A stretch of DNA of 64,000 nt. It comes from Paramecium pentaurelia. Its lineage: Eukaryota > Ciliophora > Oligohymenophorea > Peniculida > Parameciidae. Both the position numbers and the translations under genes were made by a program. The notes beneath the pieces are model-generated. The model was not told where the DNA came from. It did not search any database and was given only the letters and a program-made list of their open reading frames with translations. Position 1 is the stretch's first letter, and each line of letters opens with the position of its first letter. Of this stretch, positions 1 through 13,826 are shown piece after piece. The stretch covers positions 248,001 to 312,000 of the forward strand of contig CAJJDO010000012.1 in the NCBI GenBank assembly GCA_905183005.1. Reading direction: 5' to 3'.

Positions 1-156
1 TAATGTAAAAAAAAACTAAAAATTGCAAAGAATGAAATCTAGTTAAAATGATAATAAGATAATAAGAATTTATAGTAACATTGAAATATTACAATTGAAC
101 TGTATTTCTAATTTTATAAATATTTATATATATATATATATAATTTTTAAAAAATA
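1..156. other. 5' intergenic leader, AT-rich
   Basis: AT-rich DNA with a (TA)n run near 125-142, immediately upstream of the first start codon. No reading frame or telomere repeat is visible. It presumably holds the short promoter and 5' UTR of the CFAP47-like gene. Confidence 0.5.
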
Positions 157-3100
157 ATGTAACAACCTGTCCCAACAACTACTGGAGGTTCACTCTAACC
201 AATTTTATCAAATTAAAGAAGTCAATCTGCAAAACCTTCGTTGATGACATTATAAAATCAAAGAACAGTTTAATCAGCTATGTAAAGAAGTCCTGTACTT
301 CCATCTGCCCAAAGAGTACCATCTGGAATAGGAAGCTTTGCTTAACCAACCAATAATAGTCAACGCATATAGAGTGGTTATACAAGAATTCAAAGTGGCT
401 AAACTAGAGTTGGTGGTACAAGAATATAGAGTGCAGCAAAATCAACAAGAAGTATTGTAAAGGAAATGTTTCATATTGAACCAAAAGAAATAATATTTGA
501 AGATATCAAACCAGGAATTCTTTATGAACAAATATTGAATGTCTAGAATTTAGCTAAATATCCTGTCAGAATTAGAGTACAACAACCTAAAAGTAATTAT
601 TCTTATTTAAAAAAGCTTCTAAATTTAGAGCTGATTATGATATGTAATAAGGTATAGCAGCTGGATTAGGACTAAAGGTCTTAATTTTATTTAAAGAATC
701 AGAAAGAGATATTGCTGCATTAAATCAACATTAGAAACCTCCTCCTTTTTATAAAGATGTAATTGTTATAGAATCTGATGAATTTAGAGCTGAAGTACAT
801 TTAGCTGCATATAGAGCATGTTCGAAATTAAAATTTAATGAATTCATTGATTTTGGATTTGTATAATAAGGTACAGAAAATACAAAATCATTAATGATTT
901 AAAATGTTGGATTTGCAGATGCTAAAGTTTAAGTTAAAAGTGATGTTTTAAATCTAAGAGCTTTACCTAATCTAATAACAATTGCACCTGGAGAATATCA
1001 ATAAATTAGCATTATTTATAAAGCTAATGAAATGGGCAATTTTAGATAAACTATGGATATAGTAAGTGAGAGTGGAACATAAAAATTGGATATTGCTGCT
1101 TGTTCTGTTGATTACACAAGATTTCTAATGGATTCTAAAGGATCTTAAGTAACATCCTTAGATTTTGGAGAACTTTATATGGGTAAAACTAAAGTTATTA
1201 AATTAAAATATGTAAATAATGCTCCAAAAGGCCATTAATTTAAAATTATTACTAGAAGAGGCATTATAAATCCAAATGATGATATTGTTAATCTTTAAAC
1301 TCCAAATGAATTAGGTATAGAATAGAGTGAGAAATTATTGGTTATATAACCATCTTCAGGATATGTTTAGGCATATTCCAGTGTTGAATTATCATTAACT
1401 TGTATGATTCAAATAACTCCTAAAGAATAATAATAAGCAAAGAAAATCTGTTTTGGTGTTGATGTAGAAAAGGATTAAATGAGTAGAGAAATTAAATATT
1501 CAATTATTGTTTAATAACCTGATGAAGACTTAATTGCTTATACTAATGTTAAAGCTTTACTTCCTTTAGTTAGAATATCTAAATAATCATTATAATTTGG
1601 AGATTGTGATGTCAATGACAATAAAGATATTCTATTTACAATTTCTAATTTATAAAATTATCCTGTAGATATTACATTCCAAAAAGTATCTTGTTTCTTT
1701 TTTAAACCTGAAAATGTTACAATTAATGGTTTATCTTAAACTACTGTATAAGTTAAATTTACTCCAAAAAATGTTGGAAAATATAGTCAAAGTATAGATA
1801 TGATACTAAATGATTATTTAACTATTCCAATTAAAGTAAATGGAGAAGCTTTAAAGATAGCTAAAAAGAGACCTTAAACTAGAGGACCTGAAGCAAGAGA
1901 AGAAGATTTTTAAATAGATCCTAAATTCATTGACACTAAAGAAATAGAATATATTAAAAAGAGAAATAATGATCTTATTGAATAAAATCATTAACCTGGC
2001 AATATTGTAGAAGGATATTTTGAAGATACATAAAAAAAGCCAAAACCTGCTACATAGACTAACAATTTTTTATAAGATTCAAGAAATAATAGATTAGAAA
2101 AATAAAGATAATAAATAATTTAATAGAGGGTTGAAACAATTACAAAAGCATAAGAAAAGTAGAAAGATGAAGGATCTAAACCACCTAAAGATTATGAATT
2201 TGAGTTAGGATTATAAGTAGATAATATGGATAATGATATTGAGATTCCATATCATAAAGAAGGTCTTTATGTTGTAAAACCATTTTAATAATATGAACCT
2301 TTAAAAAGATAAGATGATGAATTAGTAGATTTTAAACCTGATCCAAAATAACCAGTCAAAAGAATTTTATCAGGAAGACCATAATCTCATAAATAAGTTA
2401 GAGATGTAAATAGAGAATTAACAGCAGAAGATTTGAAAAGAGTTTAAGCTGGTCCTATAAAGATTGATTATGGTACAATTTATATTAATACTCCTATGTC
2501 AAGGACATTCTTTATTCATAATAATTTAAGATATGCTATAATAGCTAGACTTTGTATTGATAAAAAAGAAGAACTTAAAAAGACATTTTAAGAACCTTAA
2601 GTTATTGATAGTGGTGAAGAAGGATAATTTGAAATTATTGTATAAGCTCAATCATTAGGATAATTGAAATAAACATTAAGATATATTTTAAATGAAAGAC
2701 ATTCATTTGAAATTATGGTTGTTGCTAATGTAGAATCTGTTAAATTAGAAGTTTCTAAAACAACTATTAAAATGTAATTTAATGAAGATGGAGGAATGAG
2801 TGTAAATGATTCAATAAAATTAAGTAATAATGGTGTTGGACCAGCATAATTTAATTTTATATAAGCTGAAGGATCTAAATTTACACTTGATTGTTTAAGT
2901 GGAATAATATAAGGATAATCTAATTAAATTATTTAAATTACTTATACTCCAAGTAAAATAATGAAAGATCCTTAAGATACTGAAAGTGATGTAGTATTTA
3001 AAAATTAGAATCCAACAAGATAAGATGAAGAGAAAATTATATTAAAAGTTAAGGATGGTTCTGAAGTCTAATTGAAATGTATAGGATTAGTAAGTGATGT

Positions 3101-6100
3101 AAAATGTGTATGTAAAAATACTGTAGAGTTTTCAGAAATTTGTGTTGCTTAAGAAAAGACTTTACCATTTTAAGTTAAAAATACAAGTAGAAACAATGCA
3201 ATATTTAAAATTTTAACAGATTATTTACCTATGGGTTGTAGTGTTACTCCATCTTCTGGTAAAATATTACCTGAAGAGAATAAAGAATTTAGTGTTAAAA
3301 TTAATTGTGATAAATCTATTAATATTAATACATAAATATTGTTGATGCTCAGATCAGGAAGGGTAATAAGGATACCATTAACTGCTTAATGTATTGTTCC
3401 TAATGTTATTATTACATAATAATTATTTGATTTTGGTGATGTTACTACTTTAGGTAATTAAACTGCTTTACCTTTAACAATTACAAATAAAAGTAATGTT
3501 GAAGTGAAATTAATTTTTGATTTAAGAAATGAAGATATAAATCCAGAAGCTAATGAAGGAGTTGGATGTTTAATATTGAAATAATAATAAGAATTGTTAA
3601 AGAATTGTACAGAAGAAGAATAATAAGAAGAATCAGATGATGATCTACTTTCATCTGCAAGAATGAAAAAGAAAATGATATGTCAAAATAAAAAATATAT
3701 ATTAAATATGACACCATAACAAACTGCATAATTTTAATTACATTTTTATCCTAAAGAATTAAAAAGATATTCATTTTAATTACCAATAGAAATCTATAAA
3801 TTTGGAGTTATTGATTCTATTAAAAGAATGGTATAAGTTTATGGATGTTCACCTAAATTTATTGTTGAACCTAAAACTGTAGATTTCCCAAGAAAAATTA
3901 TATTATCACCACCAGAAAAGAATAAACCTAATATTTAAGAAATTTTATTATCTAATCCTGAATATAAAGGAATATAATTTAAAATTTAGATTGATGCTGA
4001 TAGTGGTAATATTCCATCGGTTTTTTAAGTAATTCCTCTTGCTGGAAGAGTTGATGCTGGTTAAACTTTAAGAGTTAAAGTTATGTTTAATCCAAGATAT
4101 GAGGGAACATATTCTAAATAAGCATAAATTTATCTTGAAGATAGTAAACCAGGATAACCATATTTAATTGTATAACTTCATGGAATAGCTGCAAAACCTA
4201 GTATTCAATTTGATAGAAGAGAATTAATACTTTGTCCTGTTCCTTTAGGGATAGAATCTAAATTATAATTTAAAGTTTTTAATGATGGATTTGAAACATA
4301 AAAATTATCAGTTAAACCATTAGAAGGATTTACAGTAGAGTTTTTAGATGGTTAAACTGTTGGAATTACAAAATAACATTTAGATATGATGATTAAATAT
4401 ACAGCATAGAATCCAATTTCAATTTCATAAACTCTAGAAATTATTGATGAAACTCAACATAGTTATAGTATTAGTGTATCAGCTACAAGTGATAATTGTT
4501 CATTTACAACATGGATGTATGATAATTAATCAGAAATTACTCTTGTTAAGGGAGTACCACATTTAATAGAAATAAATTAAACTGATGAATCTGAAGACAG
4601 TAAGGAGTCTATTCATAGAAAATTAACATCTACTTAATAAATATCAGATAAAGCTATTGAAAGTAAATGTGAACATATTTAAAGATGGTATAATTAATTT
4701 GTAGGATAATTGGATTTATTTCCAAATTCTATTATTTTAATGTAAGGTCATCACATTTTTGAACTCATTTCATTTCTAACAGGTAAAACATAATTTCCCT
4801 TTAAAGCTCAATTATAAGGTATTAAATAAAAGTCTTAGATTTCCTAATTGCTTTTTTAATAATACAAAGAATTATTACTTCAATTAAAAGTAGATGGAGC
4901 ATTATTAAATTAAATTCGTCCTTGTTATTTACTTAGTTATGATGATTATTAATTGTATTTAAAAACAATTGAAATGAAATTCACACATCCAGATTATCAA
5001 AAATATTCATAATAACAATTTGATTAAGTCTCTAAATATTCTTATTTGATACTTTTTACTTAAATCCTTCGTATTTATTATTTACCAAGAGTTACTTTAA
5101 AAGCTATGAGATAAATAAATGGAAGTATTAATGAATATCCTTAATCAAATGTTTATTCTAATTAAGAAATGCTTATTTTAAGATGGATTGAAATATAAGC
5201 TACATAATATTGGAAAGAATCAAAGAGTGTAAGAATTATTAATTTTGGAATGTTAAAAGATGCTCATATTTTAACAGCAATGTTATTAAGTTATTTAGGT
5301 CCAGGTGGTTTGAAATACTTTTAACCTTTAGGTTAAATAACCAAATAGGAATAAGATTGTAGTCGCAATATGTCTATTTTTTTAAAAGGTTTATAAGATA
5401 TAGGTATTGAATCTCATTTAGTACTCAATGATTGTGTAAATATGAGTAATCCTGAATCTTTATTGATGTTAATGCTTTTATATACATAAGTACCTAATTT
5501 CATGCCAAAGAGGGAACCTTTAATTTTTAAATGTGTTTTAGGATCAATAGTAATGAAGACAATTACTTTATCAAATGTTACTCGAGATCCTATAGTATAT
5601 TTTGTTAAATTGGAAGGTTCTTCTGATTTTTCTATTGAAGAAGATTAAGTTAAAATAGAACCAGGAGGCAAATATAATTATAATATAAAATTCACTTCAA
5701 GGATTAGTGATGAATAAACAGCTTTAATTACTTTTTGTAATAAAAAAGGAAATAAAAATATAGCTGCTGCAATAGTATATGAATTAAAAGGAATAATATC
5801 AGAAAGAATGAGTTAAAAGATATGGACTGTTAGTTCAGTTATGTATGAAATGAAAGAATTTAGTATAACTGTTTAAAATACTTTTACAAATGCAGAATTT
5901 GGTCATTTTACTATATAAATAGTACCAATTAAAGTTCCATTAGTTATAGAGACACCAAAGAAAAAAAAGAAAGCTATGTCAATGGCTGAAAAGAAAAAAG
6001 AATCAGATATTGAATTAAAAGAAAAATAAAGATTGGAGAAGTTAACATCAATAGAATTCCCTCCAGCTTTCTTTTGTAAATAAGAGAGTATTAGATTGAA

Positions 6101-9076
6101 AAGAGGAGCATAATATAATTTACCAATGTAATTTTTACCAACATAATTACATTAATAAAAATGTATGGTTGTATTTTAGGATCTTTAAGTAGGTGAATTT
6201 CAATATGAAATTCATGGTAATGTTGAACCTCCTGAAGTTTTATATGATCTTAAACCTGATCTTTAAGTTTTTATAGATCAAGTAGCATCTTTTTATCATC
6301 ATGTCCCATTTTTTAATCCATAATTAAAGTCAGCATTGAAATAAGTGGATTAACTCACTATTGAAAAGAAGAAAATAATAAATAGATAAAATTCTAATTC
6401 AGTTACATTATAAACTAAACCTAATTTACCAATGGAAGATGTTATATTTTCTGTTTAATTAGAAGAACCATAATCTTATATTAGTTGTGACAAAATATTT
6501 TAATTGGTTAATTATCAATAATTATTATTAAATCATACTAAAAATTCAGATGATGATGAAGATCCTTAGTAATAACTTCAAAAATCTGATGAAAAATAAA
6601 ATTTAATTCAATTTTCTATGAATTTCAAAACTGCTGTTAAAGATTATTTGAGTCATTTTATGTTAATTAATGAAACAAAAACTGATGTAAGAAGATTTAG
6701 AATTTAATTAACTTCACTTCCAAAACCAATAACAGTTATATTAGAGATGACAATTCCTGCAAGAGAAGTAATAACATAAGAAATTCCTATTGTTAATAAT
6801 ACTGATCGTGATTTTAATCTAAAAATTCATTTAATTGGAGATGATAGATTTTCAATATTAGGTGATGGTTAAAGCAAGAGAAAAAAATAAGAGAAAGCAA
6901 TAGATAACAAAGATACAAAAGAAAATACCTAAAAAAATAATAAAGATTAAGATTCTCATTAATAAAATATTTAAAAAGAATAATTGATAAAGAAGAAACT
7001 TAATAATTAACCAACAAATGGTGCAGTAGTTATATAATTTGCTCCTGATTGGATTTGTGAGGCTAAAGCTAAATTATCTATTATTAATCCTTTAACTAAT
7101 GACTTCTATGAATATTAATTAATTGGCAAAGGAGAAGAACCATTATCAGAAGGACATTTTACAATTAAAGCAGTTGCAAGATAACCAATTACATAAATTA
7201 TTCCAGTAACTAATAATACAAATGAAGAACTCAGATATTCAGTAGAAACTGATGTTTTAAATGCTGCTGGTGAACAGGAAATTACTATTTAACCATAAAC
7301 AACTTATGAATATAAATTAAATATTAATCCCTTAATTAGTGGTTAATTTACTGGATCTATTACCTTTACTGGAAATGGTCATTATAGATGGTGGACTATT
7401 TTGTTAGATACTGCTAATCCTAAACCATTAGGAACAGTAGATTTAGTTTCTCCTATTAGAAAAGCTATAGCATTTGATATTGAAATTGCTAATCCTTTAC
7501 CAGAAAATGTTACATATGAAGTATAAATTATAGGTGAAGCCTTATCAGGTGATCCTTGGTTTTCAGTTTTGCCAGGAGGAACATCAACATATTAATTAAT
7601 ATTTTAACCACTATAAGAAGGAAGATGGAAAGGTAGTATTTCATTTTGCCATCCAAAAATGGGTGAAATATGGTATACATTGAATCTTATTGGGGAAGAT
7701 CGAGGTGGTATTAAAGTTCCCTAATTTAAAACTGAATTAGGAAAATTAGATAAATGTGAAATGTTACTTGAAAATCCAACTTGTAATACAATTGTTGCAG
7801 AAATTGAAAATAGCAATCCTACTAATTTCTCATTAGAATTTGAGGGAGGGCAATAATTACTTTTAGAACCTTACACTTTGAAACCTGTATATGTTGTATT
7901 TGTACCTTCAGCTCTTACTGCTCATTCTGGTGAAATATAAATTAAGACTAAGGAAATTGGTAAGTGGATCTTTTTATGTTTTGGAACTGGTGAATCACCA
8001 ACTCCTTTTTAAGAGACTACAGTCATATGTAAAGCAGGACAATCTGTCACTTAATAAATTGAATTCAAAAATCCTTTAAAAGATTCTTTAACTGTTCAAT
8101 TAGAAATGTAACAATAAAATGAAAGTGTATTTACTTTATTAATGAAAAGATAAAGAATTACTATTGCTCCATAATCCAGTTTACTAATTCCTTATTAATT
8201 TAGTGCTGTTGATATTAAATCATATAAATGTAATCTTGTTCTTACAATGAATAATTAAGTTAAATGGACATATCCTTTATTAGGTTTGATAGAGAATGAA
8301 GAGATGAATAATGTTCATTTAATATCAACAAAATGTAGAATTCCTTTAGTTACTAAATTGAATTTAATGTTAGATGGATTAAAAAGTAATGAAAAAGTTA
8401 TGTATAAAATAACTGATATGGAAATTCTTAAGAAACATTTAAAAATTAATTTACCTGATCATCACATTAAAGATGTCACATAACCTCTTAGTTTTGATAT
8501 TAGATTTATTCCTTACAAACCTTTTAAATTACAAACTGAATTGTAAGTCAAAGTTGAATCTGGTGGATTATGGAGGTATTTCTTATAATTATATTTATAG
8601 ATTTAAATTATAAGTAAATGCTCTAGAACCACAAATTGATGATGTTATTGTAATAACTTCTGAAATCAATTAATTAACAAAGGTTAGTTTTAGATTAACA
8701 AACAGAATTGAAGAAATAGCTAATTTTAAGGCTTATTTTACACCAGATTCTAATCCTGAATTTACTGTTGAACCTACAACTGGTCTATTAGAGCCACATG
8801 GTAAAAAAGGAACAGAATTTAAATTGGGATTTAAACCTAAAGAATATGGGATTCGTAAAGAAGCTAAATTGATTATTGAAACAGATTCAATGTATTGGTA
8901 TTAAATTCTTTATAAATTTAAGGTCCTATATACTCAAAGGTCATTTACCAAAATACATTCCACCAACTAATGTTAAGGGTCATGGTATTAATAGTGAATT
9001 AGCAAAAATTCCTACTCATAATAATGAAAAGAATTTTTTGATAGAAAATATGAAGAAACCAAACAAACATAAATGA
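157..9076 (+). CDS. CFAP47: CFAP47-like ciliary central-apparatus protein
   Basis: About 2,946 aa with TAA/TAG read as Gln. Introns at 593-615 (23 nt), 8576-8600 (25 nt) and probably 8892-8922 (31 nt, acceptor AAG, less certain). Residues 1-100 are basic and Ser/Arg/Gln-rich with near-repeats such as TRIQSG. From about residue 104 (MFHIEPKEIIFEDIKPG) the protein is a chain of ASH/HYDIN-type Ig-like domains. A calponin-homology-like helical domain lies at about 1,600-1,790, and the end reads KGHLPKYIPP. Size and order fit CFAP47 (CHDC2), which belongs to the central apparatus of motile cilia; HYDIN or CFAP74 are less likely because of the single internal CH-like domain. The start was placed at 157 because the frame stays open upstream of the first domain; an internal Met at 466 is the alternative. 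Confidence 0.8.
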
Positions 9077-9864
9077 AAATTATTATATTATATTTAACTT
9101 TAGTTTTAGTAACATATTTCAAATAAAAATGGTAAGTTGAATAAGATTTCCCAAACATTTCTTAACTCTTTTTCCTTCTAATTTTAATCATATAATAAAT
9201 TGATAATATAATTTTAAATAGATTTTATATGAATAAATATTTTTTAAATCAATTTAATAACCTAATTTAAACCTATTAATTTCAAAGTAAAAATAAATAA
9301 AATCTTCAATATATTACAATTTATAGTGCAATTAAAATGAGAATTTTTCTCACATTAGAAAATTTCTATTTTACTCATAACTATACATGTTGTCAAATAA
9401 ATTAATTTATTCAAATAGGATAAATATAATATTTATCAAAATTAATTATATTTCAACACTCAAAAATATATATAATTTGAACATAAATGATTAAAAAAAT
9501 TAAATTAATTTATATCATAATCAAAAAAAGAAAATTGTTAAATTTTTAGTTACTATAATATTTCAATATTTTAATTGTTTATAATATTTTAAAGGATTAA
9601 TAGTTTTGTTTAATTATATTAGGATTTGAACCACTCAGATTAATGTTTAATATGTATTTAAACAGTCTTCTGGAATTACAATCAGATTGATACATTTTTA
9701 ATATCTAAATTATTTGTTAGGATTATTGTTTTATGATCTATTTTATTTTTATAGAAATAAGTTGCTTTAATTTTGATGATGTAATTATGTAAATAAAGAA
9801 AATAATAAAAAGTTATTGATATTTTTAAAATTAATAGGGATTTAGAATAATTGCTAATTATTTT
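9077..9864. other. Intergenic region, no gene seen
   Basis: Very AT-rich DNA with frequent TGA in all frames. A short tRNA T-arm-like stretch on the minus strand near 9620-9640 does not fold into a tRNA. I see no gene. Confidence 0.5.
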
Positions 9865-10897
9865 ATGAATAACGAGAAATATATATAGAATTTGAGTGAT
9901 TTCATTACAAATGATTTAGAAAAGGCTTTTGCTATTATAATTTTGATGATGAATACAATTATGATTTTATGGCAAGCTTCAAATTTTCATAAACTTATTA
10001 GATTCTATATCAAAATAATGGATCCAACTCTTTTAAAAATAAATACTTTATTGTTTGTTTTAAGCTTAAGTAATAATATATTTTATTTTAAGTAAGGATT
10101 TAAGCATATTCTTATGCTGTTTTTGGGTGTTTTCTAAGGGAACCTGAATAATAATTATTTCAACCATCTGTATTTAGAACATTACAATCTTCAAGCTTTA
10201 TTTTTTATGATCTTGTTTTGGGAGTCATAGGAGCGAAATGGTAAAAGAATATTCATTTATTTAAGGATCTCAATAATACAAAAATTCTTCAATTATTTTA
10301 GATGTATTTCTAGTATAGAAATGATTATTAATTTATTCTTATTTAGTTTTTGGTTTGCATGCCAAATATTTTTATTTGTGGCTGAATCTTATCACTATAC
10401 AACATGGAATTAAGAAATAGACAAAATGTATAATAAATATGATGGTTAGTTATTCAATACTTTATTTTGTATTCTCACTTTTAACTTTGATACTATTTGT
10501 TTTAGGATGTATATTGTTTAAGAAGCATATTAAATCAATCAATACTATTAACTAAAAATATAAAAAATATGTATAATAAATAAAACATAATAAATTTAGC
10601 TTCATTACTCAATTGTTTTGCTAATCATGGGACAAGCAATAAGATTGATATTTTTTGGATTAAGAATTTGGTATACTAACTTTTTGATATAGTTTAAATA
10701 TGGATTCAATAATGAAAATACAAAAGATACTACATTATGGTATTTATTTATTATATAGGACAAGGTCTTTCATATCATTTGGATTATATTTAATAAGTGA
10801 TTATATACCTACTTCAATACTTATATTAATATTTTATCCAAATAAATAAAGATTAAAATAAAGTTTAATAGTAGAATCTGTTGTGGAAATAGAATGA
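9865..10897 (+). CDS. Multi-pass membrane protein, TOM1/THH1-like
   Basis: About 337 aa with one 19-nt intron (10740-10758), which restores the frame into a strongly hydrophobic C-terminus. At least six or seven hydrophobic segments alternate with short basic loops, e.g. around AIIILMMNTIMIL, TLLFVLSL, LFLFSFWFACQIFLFV and SIVLLIMGQAIRLIFF. The last segments (SDYIPTSILILIFYP) resemble the end of the plant TOM1/TOM3/THH1 family (DUF1084), seven-helix membrane proteins distantly like GPCRs. The family call rests on topology and the C-terminal pattern only. It is followed convergently by TMEM208 after 37 bp. Confidence 0.55.
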
Positions 10898-10934
10898 TTG
10901 TTGGTATATAACAATTATTTATATTTATTAATAT

Positions 10935-11407
10935 TCATTTAACATATTTTACTTTTGGTTTATTATCTTTTTTCTTTTTATCTTTCTTATCATCTTCAGC
11001 ATATTAAGGTTTCTATAACCAACCCCAAATAATTAGAGAACCCTTATATAATAATATTAATGGGATTATCCAATAACCATACCAAAAAAAGTCAAATAAT
11101 GTACTACCAAGCTATTTTAGATATAATATATTACTTAAATGGCTCCATTTAAAGCTAATATATCTAAATAAATGGAATATGAATCTGCATTCAAACCCAA
11201 ATCTAATGACTTGCTAATCTAATTATAACAAAAGTATTATATTAATGTTATTATTGATATTACTATTCCACCCCATATTGTCAAAGCATAACCATAATAT
11301 AAATTAGCAAGTAGAAATAATATGCAAATACCTGTTGTTGGATAAAAGTAATATCCTATGACTTTTTATTTAAAATTAGCAATTTTTTTTTCGCTTTAGT
11401 TTCCCAT
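10935..11407 (-). CDS. TMEM208: TMEM208/SND3-like ER membrane protein
   Basis: 149 aa with one 23-nt intron (11112-11134). TMEM208 is an ER membrane protein implicated in SRP-independent membrane-protein targeting. Visible features are a polar N-terminus (MGNQSEKKIANFKQKVIGYY), two hydrophobic segments, the family-typical SKSLDLGLNADSYSIYLD region followed by the helix DFFWYGYWIIPLILLYKG, and a Lys/Asp-rich C-terminus ending DNKPKVKYVK. Length matches the family (about 170 aa in animals). Its start codon lies only 11 bp from the start of the divergent PDI-like gene, so the two 5' ends must overlap. Confidence 0.85.
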
Positions 11408-11418
11408 TAATAAAATTA

Positions 11419-12791
11419 ATGCATTACGTGTATTTTATTCTTTTAGTTGTTCTAGCTTCTTGCAAAATGACTAACATTACAAATTTAGATAAATGGGTCT
11501 AAAAATAAAACTACACATTGATCTTTTTTACACGTGATGATTGTAATCATTGTCAAAGATTGGAAGAAGAATTAGAAAAGGCATCTGAAATGATTAATGT
11601 TGGTACTCCTGGAAGTATTGGTATTCCAGTAGCTAAAATTAAAAATTATGAACTTAATAGATATCCTGTCTTAAGACTATATGTAAAAGGACTATACACA
11701 GAACATTCAGGTGAATGGGAATAGAAAAAATTAGAATCATGGACAGATATAAGAGCATTATCATATATATCAGAATCTGATTCAGAACCAACAATAAGAT
11801 GGATCCATGAGTCTCATAATATTAGTGTTTTAGTTTTCAATAACTCATTTAAGTAAGAATTGAAATGGCTTAAAACACTTAAACATCATATTCATTTTAC
11901 TTATACTACCTTACCAAATGCTCGATCAATACTCAATGTTGGAGAAGAAACTACACTTGTAATGTTCACAGAAAAGGGTATTAATAGATATGATTATGAT
12001 GGTGAAATAACTTATGAAAAAGTCTTTAAATTTGTTGAGGATCATGAAGAAAAATATTATTAAGAATTTACCCAAGATGCTATTGAAACTGCTTTTTATG
12101 AACCTAAAAAACCAGTATTATTCATTTTTGATGAAAAAGATTATAGAGATTTAGCTAAAACACATTAAAAGGAGTAATAATAATAATATAAATATTTAGA
12201 ATTAATACAATATTAGTTAAGTAAGATTAAGTGACAGATAGAATATTGAATTTCTTAGGAATTAAAGGTATTTAACGTCCTTTAGCTGTTATTTATGATT
12301 AAAATCATTCTTAAAAGAAATATAGATCATAATTCTCTGAATTAAGTGAAGTTAGAAAATTTGTGAATAATTTTCTTAATAATAAATTAGAACCATATTA
12401 TAAAAGTTAAACACCAGTTAAAAATGAAAATTGGGAAAAATAAATATTAACAATAGTAGGTGAAGATCTGCCTAAACATGATAATATTTTTATCTATTTT
12501 TATTCAAGTTGGTGTAAAGTATGCTAATAATTTACTCCTATTTTTGAATAACTATTTAAAAAATATAGAGGATAAAAAGCTTTTGGTATGTTTGATGCAA
12601 GTGAAAATGAAGTAAATTAATAATTTATTATTTTTTAGGTCAAAGATTAATTCATTAAAGAAGTTCCAATGATTAGATGGTACAATTCTTAAACAAGATA
12701 AGTTGTTACATTTGATGGACCATTAACATTAGATGCTCTTAGTGAATTTATAGATAAATAAGGAAAAAAATAGGTTTCTGATGATTTATGA
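11419..12791 (+). CDS. Secreted/ER protein disulfide isomerase-like, two Trx domains
   Basis: 439 aa; introns 12174-12199 (26 nt) and 12612-12638 (27 nt, in frame). The N-terminus MHYVYFILLVVLASC is a signal peptide. A first thioredoxin-like domain has the redox pair CNHC at residues 42-45 (FFTRDDCNHCQRLEEE). A second near the C-terminus has CKVC at about 356-359 (YSSWCKVCQQF) followed by the cis-Pro-type EVPMIRWYN. Expected role is disulfide formation or isomerisation in the ER. No clear KDEL-type signal is present (it ends KKQVSDDL), so retention may depend on other contacts. The start was chosen for the signal peptide; a downstream Met would lose it. Confidence 0.8.
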
Positions 12792-13114
12792 TGTGTAAAA
12801 TATCTATTGTATTATAATTGCCCATAATTAATATTAGATTGAAAAAAATCTTTTATCTATTCATATTTTAAATATAATTGTTTCTTAATCATAATTATAT
12901 AATACATAAAGTCAAAGAAATTTTGTTAATTTTACTTTATAAATATGCATAGATAATATAGATTTATTATTATTCAAATGTTTTATTTAGAATAATTTAA
13001 AATAGGAAATAAAAATTTATTATATTTCATATTATTTTTATATACAAATTCAAATCAAGAAATTTAAAGTAATCTAATGGAAATTTTTAAAGAAAATATT
13101 TAGGAGTTATTTGA
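12792..13114. other. AT-rich spacer
   Basis: AT-rich spacer downstream of the PDI-like gene. A frame free of TGA runs from an ATG at 12945 through 13077 but has no recognisable protein character. It could be 5' exon sequence of the ORF that follows; I cannot splice the two convincingly. Confidence 0.3.
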
Positions 13115-13330
13115 TTTGATAAAAAATATATTATTATTACTTATTTAGATATTTTCAAGCATATTGCTAAAGATCAATTATAATAAAATTTAGTTCATTA
13201 TTCTATATAAAATTTAGCATCACCTAAATATATTAATGATGAAAATTAATTTTTGTAAAAGGATAGTCTTAAAAATTTTCTTTTAAAAAATTTAATTCAA
13301 TTTCCATTTTAAGTTATATTATTAGATTGA
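13115..13330 (+). CDS. Possible terminal exon of a small unrecognised gene
   Basis: Open in code 6 from just after a TGA at 13112 to the TGA at 13328-13330. It encodes about 71 residues of ordinary-looking protein (e.g. YLDIFKHIAKDQLQQNLVHY). No ATG lies in frame and no GT-AG intron of normal size links it to upstream ATGs, so it may be a last exon or a remnant. Its stop codon abuts the stop of the opposite-strand gene with no bases between. Confidence 0.3.
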
Positions 13331-13826
13331 TCAAGGCATTTACTAATGTGATATTTACAGAAATCCTTTCTGAAAGTAAAAGAACATGAATAAAACAATT
13401 TATAATTAATCATACTTTTTTCTTTTATTACAGGAATCTAAATACAGAAAAACCTAGATTTTCGCTTTGACTGCGTATTCTGACATTCTATAATTATATA
13501 AATATTATACATGTTCAATTAGGGCTTTTTAACATGGTACTTTTGGAATTTAATTTGATCGTTGCTTTTCATCTGTTTCAGATTCCTCTAATATGACCTC
13601 ATCAGGTGTATAAATAGCTAGTTTTTGTTGTTGAATTTTAGGTCCTTTAGGAGGTTCAAGGATTAATGGTTCAACTATTTGTGGAGATTATTTAGCCCTA
13701 ATCAATATAAAAATTTTACTTTAATGCAGGAGTTGGAGGTGGTTAATCATGAGTGTCTAAATATTCTTAATATGTCATTGAGGAATTATATCTCTGTCTG
13801 ATTACTGTTTAATAAAGATCATCCAT
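13331..13826 (-). CDS. Hypothetical protein, 157 aa
   Basis: Start MDDLYQTVIRQRYNSSMTYQ; one 22-nt intron (13698-13719). The middle is Pro-rich (PPPTPAL, EPPKGPKIQQQ) then acidic (EVILEESETDEKQ). The C-terminus is mixed and ends FLQISHQQMP. No family was recognised. Codon usage (AGA for Arg, TAA/TAG for Gln) and the clean intron support a real gene; the last 40 residues are less convincing and could hide another intron. Confidence 0.5.

Noticed and set aside
466..9076. Start of the CFAP47-like protein at the Met in MFHIEPKE
   Set aside because: The frame remains open with protein-like, repeat-containing sequence up to the ATG at 157, so the longer model is preferred; 466 remains an alternative.
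9600..9720. tRNA-like T-arm (GGTTCAAATCC) on the minus strand
   Set aside because: The T-stem does not pair and no acceptor or anticodon stem can be formed around it.
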